From NCBI RefSeq assembly GCF_047495875.1, contig NC_092461.1, positions 61,802,299 through 61,866,298 on the forward strand: DNA of 64,000 nucleotides, read 5' to 3'. The position numbers and the translations under genes were made by a program. This document shows positions 1 to 11,600 of this stretch, piece by piece. This DNA is from Pithys albifrons albifrons (Eukaryota > Chordata > Aves > Passeriformes > Thamnophilidae). How positions within the stretch are numbered: position 1 is the stretch's first letter; the number at the start of each line of letters is the position of its first letter. The notes beneath the pieces are model-generated. The model had not been told where the DNA came from. It made no database searches and saw only the letters and a program-made list of their open reading frames with translations.

Positions 1-1
1 A

Positions 2-862
2 CTTTATTTAATAAAGAATGATTTAGATGACGGGATTGAGTCCATCATCAGCAAATTTGCTGATGACACCAAGCTGGGAGGGAGTGTCGACCTGCTGGAA
101 GGCAGGAGGGCTCTGCAGAGGGACCTGGATAGACTTGAGAGATGGGCTGATTCCAATGGGACGAAGTTCAATAAGGCCAAGTGCCGGGTCCTGCACTTTG
201 GTCACAACAACCCCCTGCAGCGTTACAGGCTGGGCACAGAGTGGCTGGAGAGCAGCCAGGCAGAAAGGGACCTTGCAGTACTAATTGACAGGAAGCTCAA
301 CGTGAGCCAACAGTGTGCCCAGGTGGCCAAGAAGGCCAATGGGACCCTGGCCTGTATCAAAAATAGCGTGACCAGCAGGACCAGGGAAGTGATCCTTCCC
401 CTGTACTCTGTGTTGGTGAGGCCACACCGTGAGTATTGTGTTCAGTTCTGGGCCTCTCAGTTCAGAAAGGATATTGAGGTGCTGGAGCGAGTCCAGAGAA
501 GAGCAACAAGGCTGGTGAAGGGACTGGAGCACAAGCCCTATGGGGAGAGGCTGAGGGAGCTGGGGTTGTTTAGCCTGGAGAAGAGGAGGCTCAGAGGTGA
601 CCTCATCACTGTCTAGAACTACCTGAAGGGAAGTTATAGCCAGGTGGGGTGGGCTGGTCTCTTCTCCCAGGCACTCAGCAATAGGACAAGGGGGCACAGG
701 CTCAAGATCTGCCAGGGGAAATTTAAGTTGGAGATCAGAAAAAAATTCTTTACAGAGAGAGTAATCAGGCATTGGAATGGGCTGCCCAGAGAGGTGGTGG
801 ATTCACCATCCCTAGAGATTTTTAAACGCAGATTGGACGTGACACTGAGTGCCATGATCTAG
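2..862 (+). pseudogene. CR1 ORF2 C-terminal fragment (reverse transcriptase end), one nonsense codon
   Basis: The reading frame is open from base 2 and gives the C-terminal reverse-transcriptase region of CR1 ORF2. The catalytic FADD motif is encoded at 55-66. It is followed by conserved LINE blocks including [30 protein letters not shown] and [11 protein letters not shown]. The frame stops at TAG 614-616. The other copy in this window has tyrosine (TAT) at the same place, so this is a single T-to-G nonsense change. Translation resumes in the same frame from 617 to the natural stop at 860-862 without any frameshift. The N-terminal endonuclease domain would lie left of the window. The copy is therefore dead as a protein but only lightly decayed. 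Confidence 0.92.
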
Positions 863-927
863 TAAATGGACTAGAGTTGGACCAAGGGTTGGACTCGATG
901 ATCTTGGAGGTCTTTTCCAACCCAATC

Positions 928-946
928 GATTCTATGATTCTATGAT
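928..946 (+). repeat. CR1 3' terminal octamer-type tail
   Basis: Two tandem units of ATTCTATG followed by AT mark the 3' terminus of the CR1 copy. The same tail is seen in reverse complement at 39003-39023. Confidence 0.9.
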
Positions 947-959
947 AAGATACGAGGAG

Positions 960-1510
960 CTTTGCACGGAGTGGGCGCCTCTTTTCTGGGCGTTTGGCAG
1001 CACCTGCCGCCTTTAAAGTGTTCTGAGAGTGCCCTCGGCACCTCCCCGTCTCCCGCTGCCCTGCTGTCTCCCAAGGAGTGACAGAGCTGGCTTCCCGAGC
1101 CCTTGCTGCCCCCTTCCTCCTCCTGCGGGAACTCCGTCGGCACCGCGAGCAGGGTGGAGCGGCATCCCGCCCTCCCGGGCAGGGCTGTGAAGGGCGGATT
1201 CCGGAGAGGCAGCCCCGCTGCCGCCTCCCCGCAGGCGGGGCGCGGGCGCCACCCGGTGGCCGCCGCGCGGGGGTGCACGGCCGGAGCAGCTCCGGGATCC
1301 ACCGGCCTCGGGAGCGAACAGCGCGAGGATCGCCGCTAGGAATAGCGCTGGGAGAGGCGCGAGGGCCTCGCGCTGCCGGCGGCGGCTCCTTCCGTCACTG
1401 CCGGTTTGAAGTGAGCACGCCGAGGCTCCGCCTGTGCATGGGCTGCTCCAGCTGGTCCGCGAACTGCCGGGATTCGGGACGGGGATGGGCGCTCAGCATC
1501 CCGATTCCCT
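960..1510. promoter_or_regulatory. CpG island, candidate promoter or first exon
   Basis: This is a compact CpG-rich block in an otherwise CpG-poor window, densest at about 1120-1390 with GGGCGG and GGGGCGCGGG Sp1-like boxes and a TTCCGG ETS-like site near 1199. In birds such blocks usually mark promoters. No TATA box is obvious. A good splice-donor match, GAA|GTGAGC, has its GT at 1411-1412 on the plus strand, which would suit a short non-coding first exon transcribed to the right, but this is inference. Overlapping ORFs on both strands (plus 1078-1632, minus 940-1302) are expected in GC-rich DNA, where stop codons are rare, and show no recognisable domain. The island begins right after the CR1 tail. 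It could also be an orphan island or an unrecognised GC-rich repeat. Confidence 0.6.
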
Positions 1511-2146
1511 GTCAATACGGTGAACGAGAAACACAGGGGCAGGAAGGAAGCATAAAGGTGGCGTTCGTATCGCTCTGTGCAGTGTGGCACAACCTGCGCC
1601 TCACCCAAAACAAAAGTATTAGAAGAAGATAGGAAGGGAAGGACCTTCCCAGTCTGCGACTGCAGGCTCTCCCTGGCCGGTTTATAGCCGCAGCGTGGTC
1701 CTTGATTGAGCAGCTCGTGTGTCTCCCCCGTCGGGGCTGGAGGCATTTGCTTGTCATGCGGGACTCTGGACAGCGCTGGGTCTCACCCTGGGCTCTGACA
1801 CCTGCCCATGGTGTATTTTTCCAGCACAGGCTCCCTCGAGGCATTTTTTTCTATTTACATTGACTGTTTTATTCAGTAAGTAATGACATAGCTTGTACTC
1901 TCGAATGAAAGGGTCGATACGGAAAAATATAGCTACATCTTGTGGTCAGAATGAGAGGCAGGGAGTGTTCTCATTTCCTGGGCTATGTAATACCAAACTT
2001 TTCATTTCTTTGTGCTATAGCTGCCTGTTGGTGTTCAGGTATGTCTTGGACTCCAAAGGCCATTCAGATCTTCCAGGAGGAAATAAAGTAAGCAAAAGCA
2101 GTGGCAACAGCTTGTTACTATGAATTCCTTTAGATAATTAGAAAGT

Positions 2147-2148
<2 letters not shown>
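1511..2148. other. Unique sequence flanking the CpG island
   Basis: Composition falls quickly from GC-rich to AT-rich. A donor-like AAG|GTGGCG occurs near 1556. I see no repeat, RNA gene or convincing coding exon; the short ORFs here have no recognisable content. Confidence 0.5.
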
Positions 2149-2195
<47 letters not shown>

Positions 2196-2204
2196 GATAG
2201 ATAG
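2149..2204. repeat. (GATA)n microsatellite
   Basis: About eleven perfect GATA units run from 2149 to about 2194, then an interrupting TGATAGATAG extends the array. It is likely polymorphic in length. Confidence 0.97.
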
Positions 2205-4814
2205 AAAGAAACAGAGTCCTAGTACATCATCAGGACATCTGTACTAATGTTTTCATAGACTGAGTGGTCCTTTTAGTTCTCCACTCCTTTTTTTTTTTTT
2301 GCCTTAGATAAGAGAGGAAGAGATTTTTCTGTGGGTCCAGTATAAGAGGCCTGCTTGAATTAGTCCCTTTGCTTAACTTTCTGAACTTTTGAGTGAAATT
2401 AAAAACAGTGTTATGCATTAATTGCTAAATACTAGTTTTATACCCAAAGTACTGAAGGAAAAAAGTGAGGCTGACTTGATTTTAGACATTGGCAAACTCC
2501 AGTAAGGAATTATTTCTCAAGATCAGCTTTGAAAAGGATCAGTGCCAGGACAACTGCAGTGAATGGCAATAGTAATGCAGAGAACATGCATGGGGTGGAA
2601 GGGACAGGAGTAAAATGCAGTCTTACACCAGACATCATAGCTGTTTTCAGCTGCCTGCCTAGGCAACAGGGACAAAGCCTCATCTATTTCTGAAGACCTG
2701 AAGTTGACACCATTCCAGCAATGACCAGTGTAGCAGATGCACAAGGCACTTCATATTTCTTCCCTTTATTGCCTTAAACACAATGAAAGGAACGAAAGAA
2801 ATAAAACAAACTTGTCCCATTGCTTCTTATAGGGTGTGACAGCTTCTCATCCATCCACAGGAATTAAAGAAACAAAACTTCCTATTACAACTTATTCTAC
2901 CTCACATCTGCTTATAGTAGATAAGGTTTCAGTCTTATCTCTCCAAACACAGTACAAGGGATGCAGTATGAACATAGAGGAGAAAGGATACCACTTAAGT
3001 CAGAAGATCTGTGTCAGATCAAGAAAAAACATAGAAACATTTTCTTTCTGCTCTATCCAGAGACTGATACAACAGAGATGTGATGACTGCTGTTAGTAAA
3101 ATCTTCTAGTATCAGTATTAGCCTGTAGGAAGAGTGGAAATAGCACTATAAGGATACTTATATTTACTGTATCCCTGTATTTTTTCTTATTAAATAACCA
3201 TTCCAGAAATTTGAGATATCTCCTTGTACCCTTACCTTTTCAGTTGGACTGTGAGCTGATAAGTTGAAATCTCTATTGACTGGAAAATGTAGTCATGAAA
3301 TACTGACTTGGATGAAAATTTTTACATCAGTGGGATAGGACTCATTCTAATAATTTAGTCCATTCAGATTTTATGTCTTTCTGCTTTTCTAGTTTATGAA
3401 ATGATCCAGCATGAAAAATACTGGTGTGAAAAGAATGTAGTTTTAGTGCATCAGAAACAAGGCACTTCTACCTATTTAGCCTGTATTTCCTTATAATTTT
3501 AACAAACAAGCATCTTAAAGGAGGGCTTGCTTCATCACTCATCTTTTCCTGATACTGCATTTCTGGAAGTTAATCTCTGCTGTTAACAGGGTGTCCTTGT
3601 TGGTGGGGAGCTATGTTCTGGACAAAAGAAACCCTATAAGCCTCTACAATTTGAATTGAGCTATAATGTTTCTTGCAGAGTGGGAGCACAGACACAATAC
3701 AGATGAGAGGTGATGACTGGCTCTCTGATTTGTTTTGGTTTTCCTTATGATTTCCTGGCACGAGTTCCCCAAACATGAGGTGGAATAGCTCCTTTCATCT
3801 TGCTTTAGAGAATAGCTTTTTTCTTGTTGAAAACAGTCTTCCAAAGATGGGAAGTTTATTCTGGCAGAATTGCAGATTTTTGTCTATAGACAATAGATTT
3901 GGACTAAAGATCTTGATAGTCTCAGATTGCAACAGACCTTACAGAGCTGGTAGTGGGACCCTTTAGGCACTTCCTAGAGTCTATGAAAGACTCAGAAGTG
4001 AAAAGGTGGATTGCCCTATCTGGAAGGTGAATAAGGATGTACAAAGTCCTATTCTCTCATCTGGCTCCTTAGAAGTTATTTGCCCTGGTCCACTGATAAC
4101 TAGAAGTGTCTGAGAAAACGTAGAATTGTTTTCTTTCCAATTTTCTTAGGTGGTCTTTTGGTGATAGAAAAAGGAGACTACCCTTCACCTTGGAGAGGGA
4201 CTGAGTATATTGCTTCCAAATCAGTGTATCACTGCAGAGTCCCACGTCTCTTACACACAGTGTCTCCCAGTTCCAGTCTCTCTCCATCTCTGTTCTGTGT
4301 TACCATATGCAATGAACCTCAGAGTAAAAGCACATTTTACCCCAGAGTAAATTTTTATAATTCAGGATGGTATGTCAGCTAAACGCAGCAGTGATTGTTT
4401 ACATATGCTAGTATTTAAGTTTGCTTGAAACAATTATTCTACCACTGTAATAAATCCTGCTGCAGGATTAAATGCTTATTTAAATCTTTATTATTTTCAT
4501 TTTTAATCAAAGAAATTAAAAAAAAATCCAAGAAATTTTTCAGGTATGATATTCAAGATAAACTGTGATATCCCAGCTGAATTCTTCAAGAGTAGAACAT
4601 CCCAGAACAGTGACTGCTGATAGTGCCTGGGACTCAATAGATTTTCAGTATAAACCTGTACCTGTGCATAATTGGAGTGATGAAACAAATACAAAAATTG
4701 TTATTAGAACATTTCAGAAGCCCTTTGTGCTTCAGATCATGTATTTCCCAGTCAAATCAGTAAGAATTAAAACAAAACCCCCAACCTTGTTACCGAAATT
4801 TTTATGCTTCCATT
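2205..4814. other. Unique AT-rich intergenic or intronic sequence
   Basis: No recognisable gene or transposon. There is a T run near 2289-2300. Open frames are short (under 90 codons) on both strands and have the composition of random AT-rich translation. Confidence 0.5.
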
Positions 4815-4857
4815 AAAATAAAACAAAAAACAAAAAAAAAAAAAAAAACAAAAAAAC
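4815..4857. repeat. A-rich low-complexity tract
   Basis: Nearly pure A with scattered C and T, including an uninterrupted run of about 18 A. It could be the degenerate tail of a retrocopy inserted on the plus strand, but the sequence before it is not recognisable as any gene, so a simple low-complexity tract is as likely. Confidence 0.85.
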
Positions 4858-7800
4858 CAACATCCCTTGAAACAGCAAATTTTAAATTCACGCTGTCATC
4901 TGACAGTTTTCAGTAAAGTGACGCCAGATAAATTCCCTTTTAAAGCTGTAGGGAATATGCACACCATATATATATATATATGCACAATTTATATAGCAGC
5001 TAAGATCATTTGCAGAGAAACCAAAGCCCTTCAGACCTACTTTTCATGACTTATCATAGTTTCCTTCCTAATCTAAGCATATATTTTGGATGCCTTTATT
5101 TGAGCAATGTGGCATTTCTTTTCTCTTGGTGTCTCATTCCTCAATGTAGAAAAAGCTACTCCTTTTGCCCTGTAGGGACTTGCAATATTTTACTCAATAG
5201 TGCTGCTGTTGCTGGCTGTCAAAAAAAAAATCCTTAAAAAAGCAGTAGGATTGGTTTCAGGTATATACAAAGAGTGTTGAACTTGCATAAAAGCATGACT
5301 TCTTGAAATAACAGTTTTCAACAATAACCACCTCATACCTTCAGATTTAATATGTCTAAGTCACTGGCAGTATTGTAAATTAAGTTGCTGATACTTTGTG
5401 TGCATGCAGTTTGAGTTCAGTTGTGCTGCACCCTTGCCGGACAGACACAACGTGCACATACCGTTTTTATGCCCTGCAGGTCAGAAGCAGTGATACTGCC
5501 AAGCTGCAATGCCTCCAAAATGCGGTAGCACAAAGGGAGCTCATGGTGAAGAACACCATGTCCAAGAGGTGGACATCAAAGAGCCATGGTGAAGGTGTGA
5601 GATCCAGCTTTCCTCTGGCTTGCTGGGGCAGCGGGATGGAGGGGATGCATTAACAAGCTTCTCCTTAGAGTCAAAGGGTGATGCTCACTGAAATTGATTC
5701 TCAGCAGCAACAATGGCTGATGTGCCAGGCATATGGACCTGCATGAGCATGTGTAGACAAAGGTGTTCAAATCAAAACATACCGGAACCATAATGTACTT
5801 ATCTGATCTTTTGAATCTTAACGGTTACATTTTTCACATTTCTTTGTGCCTAGAGCAGTCCTTTAGGTCCAGCAGATCATTATGTCAAAGGGAACTTAAT
5901 GTGAAGGCATTGTTCTGAGGGGATTGAATTTGTGATGACAAAAAGTATCTTTTAACAGAATGCATTTAGGCAGTGTGGGAAAGAATGGTACAACCAGCAT
6001 GTGAGCATGTGAAATTTAGCTGGAGCCTGAAGTAATTAGCCCAAGGAATCATTTGTTATTATTGCATTAAGTATGGAAACATTCAAGCAAAGAAAGTGTG
6101 TATATATGTGGCAATCTTTGTAAAGGGCTGGTTCTCAACAGTCCAATGTTCATACTTTGTCATTTCATGAAATCTAAGGTAAAAACGCTATCTTTTTTTC
6201 TCAGTTGGACTAAATCCACACTTCATGTCTTGATGCAATGTTTTCTGCCTGAATTCATGCCAGTAACACTTTTGCACCACTGCCCACTACAATTTGCTTT
6301 ATTTCTGACACTTATGGAAGAAAACTTGTTTAAGCGTTTTAAAATACTGACTGATACCATTTCATTACCACATCATTCAGGAAGAAAAAAGACAAATCCA
6401 GAGAGAGAATATAATGAAAACTCTCCAAATAAATTTTAATAGCTTTTTCTAATTAAAGCAACACATTTTCAAAATAGGTACTTAAAATGCTGGGGTTATA
6501 AATTAATAGTGTCTGCATATATCAGCAGAACACACTGAATCCCAATGTACAATGTTCTGTTTTAACACACTGCACTGAATTGTCAGTCTAAACCAGTACA
6601 GTTTTCATCCTTCCTGGTCCATGGGTTTGGTAGAACATAATAATATAATAAGATCTATTTTTTTCAAATCAGACATATGTTTAAACATTTTACACCTCTA
6701 TTTGACATATATGAAAGAATATTTTAGAAATATATTACATAGACTTAAAAAATATGTCAGTGTAGATAAAGTGTTCAGCTACACAGGGAATGTAGCCTTT
6801 CAAATGTTCAAAGACATACAAAATCCTTTGTTTGCACATTCCAGGTCTTAATCCATAGTCGGACAACTAGACTTTGTTCCCTATGGCTTTCATCCTCATA
6901 TGAAGCAAGTTTAAGAACAAAAGACTCTACAAGTTACAGAAATTTAGAGGCTAAGTGGTTTGGGTCTTTTTCTGTTGTGCTTGTAGTACTATTCTGATAT
7001 GCAAGCCTTCCATTTATTTGATGAATTATATTTATGACAATTTAAGATTGTCAGAACACCTGCTAATGTACATCAAAATCCACCTCCAGGGAGGAGAATG
7101 CAGTTTTATCTGTATTGTCTTTACTAGAAATTTAAGTGACCCTTAATTGTAATGGTGTCTTCGGAGAGCAGAATGTGCCAGATTCTTGTAGACCATGGAG
7201 ATGTTAAGACAGAATATATTTGTTGTTATAGCTGGAGAGAAAAACTGTTGCAGCCAAATACCTGTGCCTTTTGTATCAGTTTAGAAAGTTTCTAAGATTA
7301 AGCCATTGTTTTTTCTGTACATTTTCACATTTCACTGTATGTCTGCTTGCAGTTTCTATTCTCTGCTAGTTTATAAAACTTCTGAATATTTTTCTTTACC
7401 TCTGTAATCATCTTTCCTTTTAGAAATAGTTTAAGCTCAGGGAGGAGTAAAATCTCGAAGGGAAAACCATTTTCACTCTCCAAACACAGGGGTAAATACT
7501 GTCTATCCAGTTTGTAGTTAGACTGGGTCTGAGTTTTCTTGCCATTTTTTTCACCTTTAAACAGTTCACATTGACAAAAGACACATTAGCATCTCTCCTC
7601 TGACTGCATAAATCATAAGCTCCTGCCTATTTCCATTTCCAAGAGATTAGTTTGACTAAAGCCTGTCTTCCGTAGAGGAATTGTTCCCCACCTGAGTATA
7701 GCAAGACACAACAAATCCACCACCACCTTTTGTAAGTGCTGCAACAGCTATTAAAAATATGTGCATTATGCCAAATCATCTATCCCTGACTTTTGGGTTT

Positions 7801-8490
7801 ACCTTTTTTCAATAGACCTTGCTTTATTTTTTTACTCTCAAAATTTCTCTTTCACCTACCACTATATGCTCTCCAGGAACTTGTAAGAGGGCAAAACAAG
7901 TTGAAAGGAAGGAAACAGAGGCTGAAAGTGTATTATTTTTGACTGTTCCCAGGGTGTACAGAAGAAGTACATAAGTCCTGCTCTTGTCCTTTCCCAGCCA
8001 TTTCACTGATCCTCAGCCCACTTACTCTTAGTCACTGATCCCAGAGCCCCCTGTGGTCTGCCAGCAATAATAAACACAAATCTGATGTTCCACCTCTTTC
8101 TTCTGCTCTCTTCAGTAGATATAAACCCAGTCTTTCCTATGCAATTCAGGAAAAGTTGCACCAAGTGAGAGTCCCTCATGACCTTCAAATCTTCATTCTG
8201 ATCTGGCCTGTTTGGGCAGGGAAGACATTCATTTGCACCTCTAAGCTGTAAATGAATACAAGTAATCTCTGCCCCAGTAACTTCTTCCTACACAGTCATT
8301 TAGCAAACACCTTCCTATACTACTGGTTTGGGGTTTTTTCTTTTAGCAGAAAAAAAATGTTAGGTCAAATTTTTGACTGCATGGACGTAGAAAAACGGAG
8401 TTGGTTTTCCCTTCAAAGTATATAAACTTGCCATCAACATGTTGTGGTGTTTAGGTATGTTTTATTTTGGCAATATATCAAGCACACTAC
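4858..8490. other. Unique AT-rich sequence
   Basis: It contains a short (TA)n run at about 4966-4981. No gene, RNA or transposon is recognised, and the short ORFs lack domain content. Confidence 0.5.
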
Positions 8491-8557
8491 CTTTTTCTTT
8501 CTTTTTCTTTCTTTCTTTTCTTTCTTTCTTTTCTTTGTCTCTTTTCTTTGTCTCTTT

Positions 8558-8621
<64 letters not shown>

Positions 8622-8697
8622 TTCTATTCTTTCTTTTCTTTTGTTTCTTTCATATCTTTCATATCTTTCTTTCATGTCTTTCTTTCATATCTTTCCT
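8491..8697. repeat. (CTTT)n polypyrimidine microsatellite with degenerate flanks
   Basis: The tract starts as imperfect CTTT/CTTTT units with GTCTCTTTT interruptions and becomes a perfect (CTTT)n core at about 8557-8620. It then changes into units built from CATATCTTT and CATGTCTTT up to about 8697. It is almost purely pyrimidine on the plus strand over some 150 bases and mirror-symmetric in the core, a form that can adopt triplex (H-DNA) structure. The overlapping Phe/Ser/Leu-rich and Lys/Glu/Arg-rich ORFs are by-products of the repeat. Confidence 0.97.
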
Positions 8698-11600
8698 ATG
8701 CTGAGCTCTTCTGTGGAAAAAACCTGGTGTTCTGCAGGATGATACACTGAGTTCTTAATTCCCTTTTCATATTTTCTGGCTTTGCTGGAAATGCTCTGGA
8801 AGTCAACAACATCAATTTAAAATGGATTTCTGCTTCTGTCAGTTTCTGTTTGGTGCTCTTTAAAACTGAAAAAAATATTTCTATACTGAATGGTATATAT
8901 ATAAGTTATAGTAATTAATGGAGGGAACTGCATATCCTTAGTCCTCTAGCAAATCAGGGCCTTTCATTCCATCCAGACTGTTAGAAAAAAAATCCTCTCA
9001 ATATCTGTGGCCACACTAAAGAATTCTTAACGTGAATATTGTTGAAGCTTGCGTGGAAATGAAACAGTTTCTGGATTTTTGCATATGAAGGATGGTAGAC
9101 TTTCAGATAATAAAAATGAACTTATTCCAAATACCTAGATGTAAGCTCAAGAGAAATTAAAAAAAAAAAGAGAGACTACAGTAAATCCTTTTTCCATATA
9201 AGCTCGATCTATGAGGTGTAGATAGATCTCTTGATGAAAGGCTGAGTTTTATCAAATGGAGTTGGACTGTCTCAGTCTTCAGGAAACTTTTGGTTTCTGC
9301 CATTTTTTTCAAAGGGACACTTTGCTGTCTAGTACATTTCCCTCAGTCTTGTGCATTGATCTCAGTTAACTTGTCTAATTCCTAAGCAGATCTGCTAGTA
9401 AACTCAAAATATGGACTTAAAACTATGAGAGAAGAGACAACATAATGATATACCAAATAGTACAGTGTTAATGCCTGTCTTCATAAGGTGTCTGTGGTCC
9501 TGTGAGTTGAACATAGGGGTAAACAGAACAGTAATGCACTGATTCTCCTAGTGAATTAGAACTGACTCAGAGAATAAGAAGGTACGGAAGCTATTTCTAA
9601 AACAGGCAACACACAGAAAGGGAGCAGACAAAGCTCCTCTGTTTTCATGATTTGCATTGCAATATGAAACTATCAGAGCAATAATCCATACTGGTAGTCA
9701 AAATTAAATACATGTATGAAAAGCAGAATTTTAAGAGTAGCATTTGAATTGCCATAAAAATTGATGATGGTAGGATCTGCAGGATTTGTTCCCATCTACT
9801 ACTAATCCATAGCAATGCAAAGAATTGAAAAGCCTACTTTAAGGTGGTCGACACAGAGAGTGACTTATTCAAATGTCTTGCTTTCACTTAAATTACATAC
9901 CAACATGTAAGCAATGAGACTTTTCTCTGTTTTCCCCTCTAACAACAGCCTATGTGTAAAACCAGGTAGCAGAAATTTTAGCCCACATCTCTATTAAATT
10001 GGGTAATGATTATTCACCGTGCAGTTTTTGGCAAGTACAGACAGGGCAACTGTTCAAGAAAAACAAGAAATTTCCTGCTGTATATGAGCTGCTCATAAAC
10101 ACTTGAGCCCTGGCACTTTTTACTCAAACCCTGCAGGTCTCAGATGCCTAGTATTAATAGACACTGCTAATTACAAGCAGTGTGGTTGAAGCAAATGCTT
10201 AGCCATACAGAGCATTAATTGACACTGTTGTTGGGGAGAATGAAGGGCTGTGTGTGGGGGGAACTGTTTTCCCAGTGAGAAGGCTCAAGTCATTGCAGTT
10301 TTTGCTGGGTTTATTCATATTTCCCAAAGTAGGTCTAGATTTAGGCTGCATTCTCTGCCTTAGAAGACTGAGAAGGGAACTGGTATTCCTTTCTGGTTCC
10401 CATGGTTCAAGGTGGAAGGTAGTCCACTAAAGACCTATTACCATCAAGTTTCCACAGCCATGCTGGCCAGACCTTTTGGGGTGTTAAGTCAAGGTTTAGT
10501 TCACTGACTATGCTGTAGCTCTGCTATTCTGCATGCCTGTCTCTCATGTATTGTACCTTCTGCCTCTGTGCTTCACTCAGCTGTGCTGGTCATCACAGCA
10601 AAAAAACATCAAACAGGACCTCCCATTGTTGTCTGAGTTATTCAGCGGATTTGTGCTAGTGGATTCTTTTATATATCTCATATTTCTGATCTTCATTCAG
10701 AAGCACAAAGCCTATCTTTGGAATGGAAGATTTATTAGCTTGCTCTGGCTGCTTCTTACCTAAGGAGCAGCCATTTTTTACTTTTGTCAGTACTTGAAAT
10801 CTCCCTTAGTGCATCCACCAGGTTTTAGGATGAAATTAAGGATGATAGGAGCATCTTGGGTCAATAGCCAGGAGACTACTGAAAATAAGGTAACTGAGAA
10901 GAAGGTGTAAGGCATAGTGGTCATAATGCATCATATACTTACACACAGGAAAAGCTGTTAGATATGATCCCTATGAATTTACCTTTTCCAGCATAAAGCT
11001 AGTTGAAAGCTAGAGAAATTATCACTAGCAAAACCAAATTCTTAGTATACCTTGTTGTTTGTCTAGAAACGCCGACTGGGTAGAAAGAATTTTACCTTCC
11101 TTAAAGAATAGAGAGAAAAGGTCTAGGAAATAACTATAGGTATTAACATCTCATATGACCTAAAAAAGAAAAAATTGAATTTTACTTCATTTTTTCAGGA
11201 AGAATTCAAAACCCAAATAGACATATTTACTGTTGTGGGTTGTTTTTCTTTCCCCTGAACTGCTATTGAAAAGCAAGTAAAAATAAGGTATCACAGAAGA
11301 AAGGGGGAAATCCCTCCATTTATGGAGTGTTACTTTGCACAGAGAACGGCTTAGAATTCAGTAGATTTCTAACAGGAGCCATGGCTGCCTGTGGGGTTAT
11401 GTGGAAGGACTGGCTCATGACTGAGGGAAGTACAACTGAGGCAGTTAAAGTTTATATCTTCCAGTCTCTCTGTAGAGTGAAAAAATGAAGGACTCTGTGA
11501 GGTATATTCTAAACCTCTCTATTTAATGTAGGTAGGTTTTGCAGATGAACTGTGCAGTCTGCAAGGAAAGAACTGTGTGTTGACTGGTGAACCTGCAGAA

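Larger units (their letters stand above)
1..946 (+). mobile_element. CR1 LINE, 3' portion, entering from the left edge
   Basis: A CR1 non-LTR retrotransposon in plus orientation. The window begins inside the reverse-transcriptase part of ORF2, so the 5' end lies outside and cannot be judged. The element continues through the end of ORF2 (stop at 860-862) and a short 3' UTR with the usual 'ttggactcgatgatctt' and 'ttttccaaccca' blocks. It ends in two copies of an ATTCTATG-type unit at about 928-946, the tail by which CR1 RNA is recognised for target-primed reverse transcription. No poly(A) tail is present, as usual for CR1. It is very similar to the minus-strand copy at 39001-39858 and belongs to the same young-looking subfamily. 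Confidence 0.96.

Noticed and set aside
281..855. Minus-strand ORFs opposite the CR1 ORF2 frame
   Set aside because: Antisense shadows of the CR1 reverse-transcriptase frame; the same shadows appear opposite the copy at 39.1-39.9 kb.
940..1746. Several ORFs of up to 184 codons in and around the CpG island
   Set aside because: GC-rich DNA has few stop codons. The translations are Arg/Ala/Pro/Gly-rich in every frame with no recognisable domain.
8439..8750. Overlapping ORFs rich in Phe/Leu/Ser (plus) and Lys/Glu/Arg (minus)
   Set aside because: They are translations of the CTTT microsatellite in different frames, not genes.
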